Source: Chromatiales bacterium (GTDB taxonomy: Bacteria; Pseudomonadota; Gammaproteobacteria; Steroidobacterales; GCA-2729495). Taken from it: a stretch of DNA of 8,879 bases. Shown here in pieces: positions 1-6,382 of this stretch. Positions within the stretch are counted from its first letter, which is position 1, and each line of letters begins with the position of its first letter. The notes beneath the pieces are model-generated. The model saw only the letters and a list, made by a program, of their open reading frames with translations. It searched no databases and had not been told where the DNA came from. Where the stretch lies: contig JAUWKW010000044.1 of NCBI GenBank assembly GCA_030614035.1, positions 1-8,879 of the forward strand. The letters run 5' to 3'. The position numbers and the translations under genes were made by a program.

Positions 1-1075
1 CAATGTTTTCCGGTATAAACCGGATCTCATCGATCAGAAAGCGCATGATTTCGCCCGATTCGGCTGATAAGTCGATGGCACGGAACAACGGCGCTTTAAT
101 TCGCTGCAAGTCACGCTGGTAGCCGGAGCCCAGTTTGGCTGTGAGACCGAGGATTTCGCCCAATCCCGCCTGCACCGTCGCTGTAGCACCCCGGATTAGT
201 TCAAGCACATCGGGATTGCGCTTCTGCGGCATGATGGATGACCCGGTCGTCAACTTGTCGGGCAAGTCAATGAACCCAAATTCCTGCGTATAGAACAACA
301 GCAAGTCGGCAGCGAGCCTGCCGAGATCCTGCATGAACAGGGTCAGCTCGAAAACCAGCCCAGCCTCGGCTTTTCCACGGGATAATTGCACGGCGGTGAC
401 CGGTTCCTGATTGGAGTCGAAACCCAGATTCTCTCGCGTGGACTCCCGGTCTATCGGCAATCCAGGTGACCCATAGCCGGCTGCACTTCCCAGAGGATTT
501 TTGCTAACTCGCCGGCGTGCAGCGGCGATGCCTTCGGCGTCATCGTTAAGTTCGGCTGCAAACCCTTCTGCCCACAGCGACACCGAACTGGGCATCGCCT
601 GTTGCATATGCGTGTAACCCGGCAACGGTGTTTCGGCCTCGCGCTGCGCCAGTTCCAGCAGCGCGTCGGCTGCGCTGGTGGCTATTTGTTCCAGGGAATC
701 GGCGGCATCCAACAGGTAGAGTCGCAGCGCTGCCAACAGCTGGTCATTACGCGAACGCCCTAGGTGAACGCGCATACCAGCCTCTCCGATGGCATCGGTT
801 AGCCGCCGTTCAAGTGCCGTGTGAACATCTTCGTCTTCCAACGTCACCTGCCAGTCGCCTGCCGCGTGGCTACGGTCCAGGTCTTTCAGGCCCTGCTCTA
901 TCGCCGCCAGGTCTTTGCGGGTCAGTAACTGCTGCTCGCAAAGCATTGTCGCGTGAGCGATTGACGCCCGGACGTCGTAACTTACGAGGCGCTCGTCGAG
1001 TTTGTGGTCTTCGCCGGCGGTATATCGCAGTACACGTGCGTCTAGTGGTTCACCTTTGTCCCAAAGACGTTTCAC
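1..1075 (-). CDS. argH: Argininosuccinate lyase, C-terminus cut by window edge
   Basis: Splits argininosuccinate into arginine and fumarate, the last step of arginine synthesis, in the cytoplasm. I translated 358 residues; the family usually has about 430-470, so roughly the last fifth lies beyond the left edge. Visible landmarks are the EDEDVH...E segment (residues 81-89), GRSRNDQ (106-112), the GYTHMQ segment with the catalytic-region His156, and the fumarase/aspartase-superfamily signature GSSIMPQKRNPD (278-289), whose flexible loop carries the catalytic serine. The residue before GRSRNDQ is Leu, where Thr is usual. The start is GTG, chosen because GGGAGG lies 6 nt upstream and the translation begins with the typical LWDKG-like opening; an ATG a little further upstream runs into a stop after five codons. 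It follows argB by 36 nt and is the last visible gene of the operon. Identity is certain; the missing C-terminus cannot be judged, including whether an acetyltransferase domain is fused there as in some marine ArgH(A) proteins. Confidence 0.97.
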   Translation of the reverse strand, partial: MKRLWDKGEPLDARVLRYTAGEDHKLDERLVSYDVRASIAHATMLCEQQLLTRKDLAAIEQGLKDLDRSHAAGDWQVTLEDEDVHTALERRLTDAIGEAGMRVHLGRSRNDQLLAALRLYLLDAADSLEQIATSAADALLELAQREAETPLPGYTHMQQAMPSSVSLWAEGFAAELNDDAEGIAAARRRVSKNPLGSAAGYGSPGLPIDRESTRENLGFDSNQEPVTAVQLSRGKAEAGLVFELTLFMQDLGRLAADLLLFYTQEFGFIDLPDKLTTGSSIMPQKRNPDVLELIRGATATVQAGLGEILGLTAKLGSGYQRDLQRIKAPLFRAIDLSAESGEIMRFLIDEIRFIPENI

Positions 1076-1081
1076 CGTATG

Positions 1082-1087
1082 CCTCCC
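1082..1087 (-). promoter_or_regulatory. Shine-Dalgarno of argH
   Basis: The minus strand reads GGGAGG, with 6 nt before the GTG at 1075-1073. It decides the argH start in favour of this GTG and shows that argH can initiate independently of argB. Confidence 0.75.
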
Positions 1088-1111
1088 ATTCCCTCGCCAC
1101 CTTTCATTGCG

Positions 1112-2050
1112 TTACCGGGCTGGCGCCTGCTCTGCTGCGGTCAGTTCACCGATCGATTCAACGACTAGCGTACCGGTGCCTTCGTTGGTAAATATCTCCA
1201 GCAGCAAACTGTCGGGTACGCGGTAAGAAATCACGTGAACCCGTGGCACGCCGCCCTCAATTGCAGCTTCGATGGCGGCAGCTTTTGGCAACATCCCGGA
1301 TTCAAGCGCGCCGCCATCACGCAAACGCTTGAGACCGGTAAGGTCAAGATAGGACACCAGCGAACCGGGGTCAGAAGAATTCTCGAGAATTCCGGGCGCA
1401 CCGGTTACGAGGATCAGTTTCTCGGCATTCAGTGCAGCGGCCAGAGCAGCCGCTACCGTATCCGCGTTGATGTTCAGCAGTGTACCGTCGGAATCCGCGG
1501 ACAATGGACTGATTACCGGCACGAGTCCGTTCGCGAGATGTGTCTGCACTACATCGGAGTCGACCGACTCGATATCGCCAACGAAACCAAAATCCACGGG
1601 GTCGGATTCGCTGCCATCGATTCGAACCGGCGGGCGCTTGGTCGCTTGAATCAGGCCATCATCCGCGCCGCTGATGCCAACGGCCGGCACATCGAGTTCC
1701 TGGCAGGCTGCGAGAATCTGCGGGTTTATCTGCCCGTTCAGGACCATTGCTGCGACTTCAATCGCGCTCTCGTCGGTTACCCGCCGGCCCTGGATTATCT
1801 GGGTGGTTAGTCCCAGTGCCTCGGCCATCTCTGTTGACTGTGGACCGCCACCATGAACCAGTACGACCCGCACACCAACCTGGTGCAGTATTGCGATCTG
1901 CTCGATCAACGCGCGAGTTGCATCGCCGTCGGAAAATAACTCGCCGCCAGCTTTGAGAACAAACACTTTGCGCTTAAACATCCGGATATACGGTGCCGCA
2001 TGTTTCAGCGCCGCTACCACGATGTCGCGGTTACCTGTGGTTCGTATCAT
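1112..2050 (-). CDS. argB: N-acetylglutamate (or N-acylglutamate) kinase
   Basis: Phosphorylates the gamma-carboxyl of N-acylglutamate with ATP, the second step of the pathway. The 312 residues show the amino acid kinase fold: KAGG at 33-36 (phosphate-binding Lys33), HGGGPQ at 66-71, GRRVT at 88-92 with the substrate-binding Arg, NINAD at 193-197, and GMLPK at 252-256 with the second catalytic-type Lys. An N-terminal helix of about 28 residues with PYIRMF (20-25) precedes the kinase domain. In this family that extension marks hexameric, arginine-inhibited enzymes, so feedback inhibition is likely. There is no fused GNAT domain as in Xanthomonas NAGS-K. The segment after KAGG (GluLeuPhe) departs from the usual KYGGxAM and may reflect a different acyl substrate. 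Start chosen: the ATG whose first A is the last base of the argF' TAA stop (TAATG). A longer in-frame start at 2245 would run deep into argF' and is unlikely. No strong Shine-Dalgarno is seen, so coupling to argF' is expected. Confidence 0.95.
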   Translation of the reverse strand: MIRTTGNRDIVVAALKHAAPYIRMFKRKVFVLKAGGELFSDGDATRALIEQIAILHQVGVRVVLVHGGGPQSTEMAEALGLTTQIIQGRRVTDESAIEVAAMVLNGQINPQILAACQELDVPAVGISGADDGLIQATKRPPVRIDGSESDPVDFGFVGDIESVDSDVVQTHLANGLVPVISPLSADSDGTLLNINADTVAAALAAALNAEKLILVTGAPGILENSSDPGSLVSYLDLTGLKRLRDGGALESGMLPKAAAIEAAIEGGVPRVHVISYRVPDSLLLEIFTNEGTGTLVVESIGELTAAEQAPAR

Positions 2051-3057
2051 TATGGTGTTGGCCCGAGCATTTTGTGAAGGACCGCCATCTGGGCGTACAT
2101 TCGATTCCGGGCTTCCTGAATTACGATGCTGCGCGGTCCATCCAGTACACGGTCTGTTACGACCACGCCTCGTCGCACGGGCAGGCAGTGCATGAAACGG
2201 CAGTCGTCCGCGCCGGTGTCGAACCAGGATTCGTCCACGCACCAATTTTCCAGACCACGCCGAAGGTCCTCATCGGCAGGGCGATCTCCATAGTGCCGTG
2301 TGGCCGACCAGGACTTGGCATAAACGACATGTGCTCCATTTAGGGCACTGGCCCGGTCAGAAGTCTCCTCGACTGAGCCGCCGCTCGCGGCTGCCGCTTT
2401 CCGAGCCTTATGCATGATGCTGTCTGGAAGTTCAAAGCCGTCCGGGCGCAGCACGGTAACATCCATGCCTCGCATCGCGGCCATATGTACCGTCGCGGCC
2501 GGTACCGCCAAGGGCAGCGCGCGCGGATGAAAAGCCCAGGTCAACACAAACTTCCCCCCGTTTGCCGGGATCTCGAGATCATCCATGGTTTTCCAATCGG
2601 CCAGGCTCTGGCACGGGTGATTGATCGCGGATTCCATGTTGATCAGGGGGATGTCGCATAGTTCGCGCAGCGCCATGTATTCCTTGTCGTCCAGATCATC
2701 CTCCAGATTGCGTCGCTCGGCGAACGCCCGAATCCCAATCGCGTCGCCATAAGAAGCGATCACTGGTACCGCCTCACGTATGTGCTCTGCAGCGACGCCG
2801 TCCATGACGATGCCCGGCCGTGTTTCAAGCCCGTGTATAGACATGTTCGGGGAAATGACAAACGAGCCGCCGCCGAGACGCGTCATAGCTGCCTGGAAAG
2901 ATGCCAGGGTTCGCAGTGAAGGGCTCAGAAATAGAAGCGCCAGGACCTTGCCCTCGAGCGCCCGGGGCTCGGGCGATTCCTCGAGTTGTTTTGCGAGGCG
3001 CAACAACTCAACGATCTGTTCCGGTTTAAATGAAGCGAGGTCGTTAAATTCTTTCAT
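2050..3057 (-). CDS. argF': N-acylornithine carbamoyltransferase (AOTCase/SOTCase type)
   Basis: Transfers a carbamoyl group from carbamoyl phosphate to N-acylated ornithine, giving N-acylcitrulline. At 335 residues it matches the family length. Seen: carbamoyl-phosphate motif SLRT (47-50), MDG..EH (85-92), NHPCQ (146-150), YAKSW (246-250) and HCLPVRR (290-296). MDG..EH and YAKSW mark it as acylornithine type rather than plain OTCase, which also lacks the 80s-loop arrangement seen here. By recalled alignment, the position that is Glu92 in Xanthomonas AOTCase and Pro90 in Bacteroides SOTCase is Ala90 here. The conserved loop Trp is His75, and the usual final Arg of S-x-R-T-R is Leu51. The Lys of the Xanthomonas HCLPLRRNVK segment is Val, as expected for a Bacteroides-like protein. 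WAFHPRALPLAVP and FMHCLPVRR also resemble the Bacteroides enzyme more closely. Substrate is therefore more likely N-succinylornithine than N-acetylornithine, but this is inference. It follows argD by 48 nt and shares one base with argB. Confidence 0.93.
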   Translation of the reverse strand: MKEFNDLASFKPEQIVELLRLAKQLEESPEPRALEGKVLALLFLSPSLRTLASFQAAMTRLGGGSFVISPNMSIHGLETRPGIVMDGVAAEHIREAVPVIASYGDAIGIRAFAERRNLEDDLDDKEYMALRELCDIPLINMESAINHPCQSLADWKTMDDLEIPANGGKFVLTWAFHPRALPLAVPAATVHMAAMRGMDVTVLRPDGFELPDSIMHKARKAAAASGGSVEETSDRASALNGAHVVYAKSWSATRHYGDRPADEDLRRGLENWCVDESWFDTGADDCRFMHCLPVRRGVVVTDRVLDGPRSIVIQEARNRMYAQMAVLHKMLGPTP

Positions 3058-3066
3058 TTACTGCTG

Positions 3067-3072
3067 CCTTCT
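3067..3072 (-). promoter_or_regulatory. Shine-Dalgarno of argF'
   Basis: The minus strand reads AGAAGG with 9 nt before the ATG at 3057-3055. It supports this start and allows initiation independent of argD. Confidence 0.55.
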
Positions 3073-3080
3073 GCGAGTTC

Positions 3081-3095
3081 ACGCGAATATCGCGT
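3081..3095 (-). repeat. Small hairpin between argD and argF'
   Basis: Perfect inverted repeat with 6-bp arms ACGCGA/TCGCGT around a 3-nt loop, in the 48-nt spacer and just upstream of the argF' Shine-Dalgarno. There is no T-tract, so it is not an intrinsic terminator. It could tune stability or translation of the two halves of the operon, or be chance. Confidence 0.35.
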
Positions 3096-3105
3096 CGAGC
3101 CGGGT

Positions 3106-4278
3106 TCAACCCATATCAATAAGCGCATCGATCAGTTCCTCTATATGCGGTTGGTCAAGCACCAGCGGTGGTATCAGGCGAATCACGGCCGGGTCGGCGC
3201 TGGTCCCGACAAGAATACCCCGCTCCAGTAGTCCATCCCGGACAAGCTTGGCCGGGGCACTGCATCGCAATCCGATCAGGAAGCCCATACCCTGCGCCGA
3301 TTTTACGGGACCAGCGGGCAGTGCATTGACCAATGCAGCGGAAACGGCACGCACGTTCTCCATAAGATCGCTCCCGATAATCTCATCGATGACCGTCTCG
3401 ATTAATGCGCAGGCTAGCGGTCCGCCCCCGAATGTCGTGCCAAGGTCGCCGGTACCCAGATTCGCTGCGATTTCACTTGTCATCAGGACTGCCCCACAAG
3501 GAAAGCCTGCGCCCAGCGACTTTGCAACGGTCAGCAGATCCGGCTTTATCTGATAGGCGTCCGCGGCAAATGGATGCCCGGAGCGCCCCATCCCGCTTTG
3601 CACCTCGTCCACGATCAAAAGCGCCCCGGTCTCGGCGCATCGGCCGGCCAGTGTCTCGGCAAATTCTCGCCCCAGCTCGTAGGCGCCGGCCATACCTTGT
3701 ACCAGCTCTACGATGACGGCAGCCGTGTCACCGTTAATCATTTCCTGTGCCGCTGTGCTGTCGTTGCGTCCGATGAACGCTACGTCGAAGGGGGTACGCG
3801 GAAATCCGTACCACTTTTGCGCCGCACCCCATGTCACGGCACCGGCTGCAGCAGAGCGACCGTGAAACCCGTGCTCGATCGCGAGAATCCGATCGCGTCC
3901 AGTGTGTTTGAGCGCGATGCGCAATGCATTCTCGTTCGCCTCGGCACCGGTGTTGACGAAAAAAACGTGATCTAGCCCGGTGGGCGCAAACGCTGCCAGT
4001 TTGTCTGCTGCACGGGCGCGAACCTCCAGAGCGACGACGTTACTCTGAAACATTAATAACTCCGCCTGTTCGTTCAGCGTCTGCAGAATCGCTGGATGCG
4101 CGTAGCCTAGTCCGGCTACGGCATGGCCGCCGTAGAGATCGAGAATCTGTCGGTCGCGGCACTGGATATGTACCCCGGCTGCCGCCACCGGCTCAATTCC
4201 CAGTTGCGCATAGACCTGCACGAGGTGCCGCGCCTCTGCAGCGCGGGCATTTTCCGGCACGGTGAGTTGCGTGTTCAT
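3106..4278 (-). CDS. argD: N-acylornithine aminotransferase, class III PLP enzyme
   Basis: Transaminates N-acylglutamate semialdehyde with glutamate to give N-acylornithine; the cofactor is PLP. The 390 residues carry the class III aminotransferase layout: NTGAEANENAL (109-119, phosphate binding), the HGFHGR segment (136-141) with the ring-stacking aromatic, IVDEVQSG (222-229) with Asp224 to the pyridine nitrogen, AKSLGAG (252-258) with the Schiff-base Lys253, and TTFGGGPLA (281-289). The usual EPVQGEGG segment reads ELVQGMAGA (191-199), so the conserved Glu that contacts the active-site arginine in acetylornithine and ornithine aminotransferases is Met196. This could alter substrate handling. 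The ATG overlaps the argC stop by 4 nt (ATGA). Membership of the aminotransferase family is certain; the exact acyl group is not. Confidence 0.95.
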   Translation of the reverse strand: MNTQLTVPENARAAEARHLVQVYAQLGIEPVAAAGVHIQCRDRQILDLYGGHAVAGLGYAHPAILQTLNEQAELLMFQSNVVALEVRARAADKLAAFAPTGLDHVFFVNTGAEANENALRIALKHTGRDRILAIEHGFHGRSAAAGAVTWGAAQKWYGFPRTPFDVAFIGRNDSTAAQEMINGDTAAVIVELVQGMAGAYELGREFAETLAGRCAETGALLIVDEVQSGMGRSGHPFAADAYQIKPDLLTVAKSLGAGFPCGAVLMTSEIAANLGTGDLGTTFGGGPLACALIETVIDEIIGSDLMENVRAVSAALVNALPAGPVKSAQGMGFLIGLRCSAPAKLVRDGLLERGILVGTSADPAVIRLIPPLVLDQPHIEELIDALIDMG

Positions 4279-5330
4279 ATCCAGGCCGGTCCGAGAAGAT
4301 CGAGTCCGGCATACTCATCGAGGCCCAGTTGTCGATTCATCCATTGCATCGCGCCGCCGGCAGCTCCCTTGACCAGGTTATCGACGACAGAAAAAACCAC
4401 CAGCGAATCCCCATCGACTGCTACGCCCAAATGGCAATAGTTACTGCCGACGACGTCTTTCAGTTGTGGTGTCCCGTCTACGATCTGCACGAACCGGTGA
4501 TCCGCATAGAAATCCCGCAGTGCCTGCCGAACGTCTGTTTCAGACATAGCGCTTATAAGCTGCGCCTGCACAGTCATGTGGATGCCCCGCGCGAACGGGC
4601 CGGAATGTGGAACAAACCGCAGTGCCGGTTCGGTGTCCGTCAGCGCTCGGCAAACTGCCACGACTTCCGGCGCGTGTCGATGTGTTAGCGGTTTGTACGC
4701 AAACAGGTTTGCGTGTCGAAACGGATGATGGGTGTTTGGTGTTGGTTTTCGGCCGGAGCCGGTGCTTCCTGTGATACCAACTGCGTATATCTCGGGTCCA
4801 ACGAACTCGAGGGTCAGCAGCGGAACTGCCGCCAGCAATATGGCCGTTGCAAAACAACCCGGGTGCCCGATAAACGCCGATGGTGTTGCTGAAAGATGTT
4901 CAGGAACGCTGCAGGCGAACCGATCCAGCAGATCCGGTGCGCCGTGCGGTTGCTCATAGACCGCTTCGTATTCCGCTGCCGTCGCATATCGAAAATCTGC
5001 GGAGGTATCGACAACGGCTAACTCAGCACTTCGTTCCACTGCCGCAGCGACGGTTTCCGCAACCAGCGCTGCACTGGCACCGTGAGGTGCCGCAGAAAAT
5101 ACGGCGACCTTGCCAGAAATATAATCTGCAAGCCGTTCCCGCGGAACGAACGCTTGGTCTCCGAAACTGTCATGCAGGTTCGGGAAAACGGCCCGGATTG
5201 GCACACCAGCCTGGCTCTCTGAAACAGCTGCCGATAGGTGAAGATGCGGGTGCTGAACAATCAATCGCAGTAACTCGCCGGCAACGTAACCGGTACCACC
5301 CAGGACGACCGCGGGAATCGAATCGTTCAT
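4275..5330 (-). CDS. argC: N-acetyl-gamma-glutamyl-phosphate reductase (acyl form unsettled)
   Basis: NADPH-dependent reduction of N-acylglutamyl phosphate to the semialdehyde, the third step of the pathway. The 351-residue protein begins with the Rossmann nucleotide-binding motif GGTGYVAGEL (11-20). The catalytic cysteine is Cys159 in HPGCFATA (156-163); most relatives have NPGC, so His156 is a mild departure. ITGSTGSGRKP (186-196), HRHAPEV (218-224) and VVDNLVKGAAGG (315-326) fit the dimerisation and substrate region, and the wording around ITGSTG resembles Bacteroidetes ArgC. The ATG lies within an ATGA overlap with the end of the preceding P-loop gene, and its own stop overlaps argD the same way. 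No clear Shine-Dalgarno precedes it, so translation probably depends on coupling. Confidence 0.96.
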   Translation of the reverse strand: MNDSIPAVVLGGTGYVAGELLRLIVQHPHLHLSAAVSESQAGVPIRAVFPNLHDSFGDQAFVPRERLADYISGKVAVFSAAPHGASAALVAETVAAAVERSAELAVVDTSADFRYATAAEYEAVYEQPHGAPDLLDRFACSVPEHLSATPSAFIGHPGCFATAILLAAVPLLTLEFVGPEIYAVGITGSTGSGRKPTPNTHHPFRHANLFAYKPLTHRHAPEVVAVCRALTDTEPALRFVPHSGPFARGIHMTVQAQLISAMSETDVRQALRDFYADHRFVQIVDGTPQLKDVVGSNYCHLGVAVDGDSLVVFSVVDNLVKGAAGGAMQWMNRQLGLDEYAGLDLLGPAWI

Positions 5331-6382
5331 GAGGTTTTCAGTCCGAGCACTGTCTGCACTGCGTCCCCAAATGCCACGCCATCGGTTAAGGCGTTAATAG
5401 CCTGTACTCCCAGGCGCTCCTGAATAAGGTCTTTGCCGACTCGGTTGTCTGTAGCCGGCCCGGTTACAAGGTCGGGTTCAAGACCGAATTCCTGATTGAG
5501 GAGTTTGACGCCTCCCCATGCAGCCACGGGATCGTTGGCGCACAGAATGAGGCAGGACAATGACTGACAAATCTCAGAATCTTTTAGTATTGCATCTACT
5601 CCGTAGGCTCCGAGCACGCCATCACCCAATTCGAACACGACGGCATCGGGACGATTGGCGCACAGCCGTGACAGCATTGCGCGGGTTACCGGCGGACCGT
5701 TGATCTCCGTCGTGCTGACGACGCCGAAGTCCGTAAATATCAGTGTGTCCCGTGCTCCGGCATCTTCCATAGCAAGAATATCGCGACGAAGTGAAACGCC
5801 GGTCGCTTTGAACGCGTCGATCGTAAACCCCAGGTGGCGCAGCCGGCTGACGGCTGCGCATGCGGCAGCGGTTTTACCCGAGTTCATGCATGTACCGACC
5901 AGTGCAACTACCGGCACTCCTTTGGTATCCAGCGGCGGGTTTTCATCCAGGGTCTCGGCGCCGACGCGGGCCGGTACACCGATCCGTTCACCAAGATAAG
6001 GAAAATCCAGCACGGCGCCGAGCACCCGTGCATCGAAGGGCTGGCCGAAGGACGCGTTGACGGAATCGCAGACGCCGAGAACACCACCTATGTTCAATAG
6101 CTGCAGCGTATCGCCGGGTGACAGACTTTCAGGAAGATGCCCCGAGTAACCAAACAGCGCCTTTCGGTGGCCAAGAGCTCCGACGATGATGTCGCCCCGC
6201 TTAACCTGTGCCATGCGGCCACTGGTGAGTTCGAGCGTGTTGTAGTTTGCCTTATTGTTCAGCACCTCTACGGCGATCAAGATACCTTCTTCACAGGGAA
6301 TATCTGCACTGACTCGAATTTCACGCGTAACGTTTTGGTGCTGTGCAACGGAGGCAAGCTTGTCGGCAATGATGGTTTTCAT
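5327..6382 (-). CDS. P-loop protein, DUF1611/DgcN-like, candidate glutamate N-acyltransferase
   Basis: Not a standard arginine enzyme. The 351 residues have two parts. Residues 1 to about 125 are rich in beta-strand-like and Gly-rich segments (GDIIVGALG 63-71, LLNIGGVLGVC 95-105). From about 155 there is a P-loop domain: Walker A GTCMNSGKT (163-171, Lys170), FKATG (191-195), DILAMEDAGA (201-210), FTDFG (216-220) and FELGDG (250-255). This order resembles the C-terminal domain of DUF1611 proteins and, more distantly, BioD-like P-loop enzymes. DgcN, a DUF1611 member, is reported as D-glutamate N-acetyltransferase. The N-terminal part does not obviously match the usual DUF1611 N-domain, so family placement is tentative. 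No signal peptide or membrane segment is seen. The ATG at 6382 sits in an ATGA overlap with argG; a longer in-frame start at 6469 would intrude on argG and is rejected. It also overlaps argC by ATGA. Since no argA, argJ or GNAT gene is present, acylation of L-glutamate is a reasonable hypothesis, not a demonstrated role. Confidence 0.6.
   Translation of the reverse strand: MKTIIADKLASVAQHQNVTREIRVSADIPCEEGILIAVEVLNNKANYNTLELTSGRMAQVKRGDIIVGALGHRKALFGYSGHLPESLSPGDTLQLLNIGGVLGVCDSVNASFGQPFDARVLGAVLDFPYLGERIGVPARVGAETLDENPPLDTKGVPVVALVGTCMNSGKTAAACAAVSRLRHLGFTIDAFKATGVSLRRDILAMEDAGARDTLIFTDFGVVSTTEINGPPVTRAMLSRLCANRPDAVVFELGDGVLGAYGVDAILKDSEICQSLSCLILCANDPVAAWGGVKLLNQEFGLEPDLVTGPATDNRVGKDLIQERLGVQAINALTDGVAFGDAVQTVLGLKTS

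Noticed and set aside
628..1191. 187-codon plus-strand open frame opposite argH
   Set aside because: Arg/Leu-rich shadow with no family features, antisense to a clear argininosuccinate lyase.
1112..2050. Bifunctional NAGS-kinase as in Xanthomonas
   Set aside because: The protein ends soon after the kinase C-terminal motif FTNEGTGT, leaving no room for a GNAT domain.
2051..2245. Longer N-terminus for ArgB
   Set aside because: It would overlap argF' by nearly 200 bases with no family support; the TAATG junction gives a normal-length kinase.
2780..3553. 257-codon plus-strand open frame across argF' and argD
   Set aside because: Low-complexity Ser/Arg/Pro-rich translation with no recognisable motif, running antisense through two well-supported genes; a GC-rich shadow frame.
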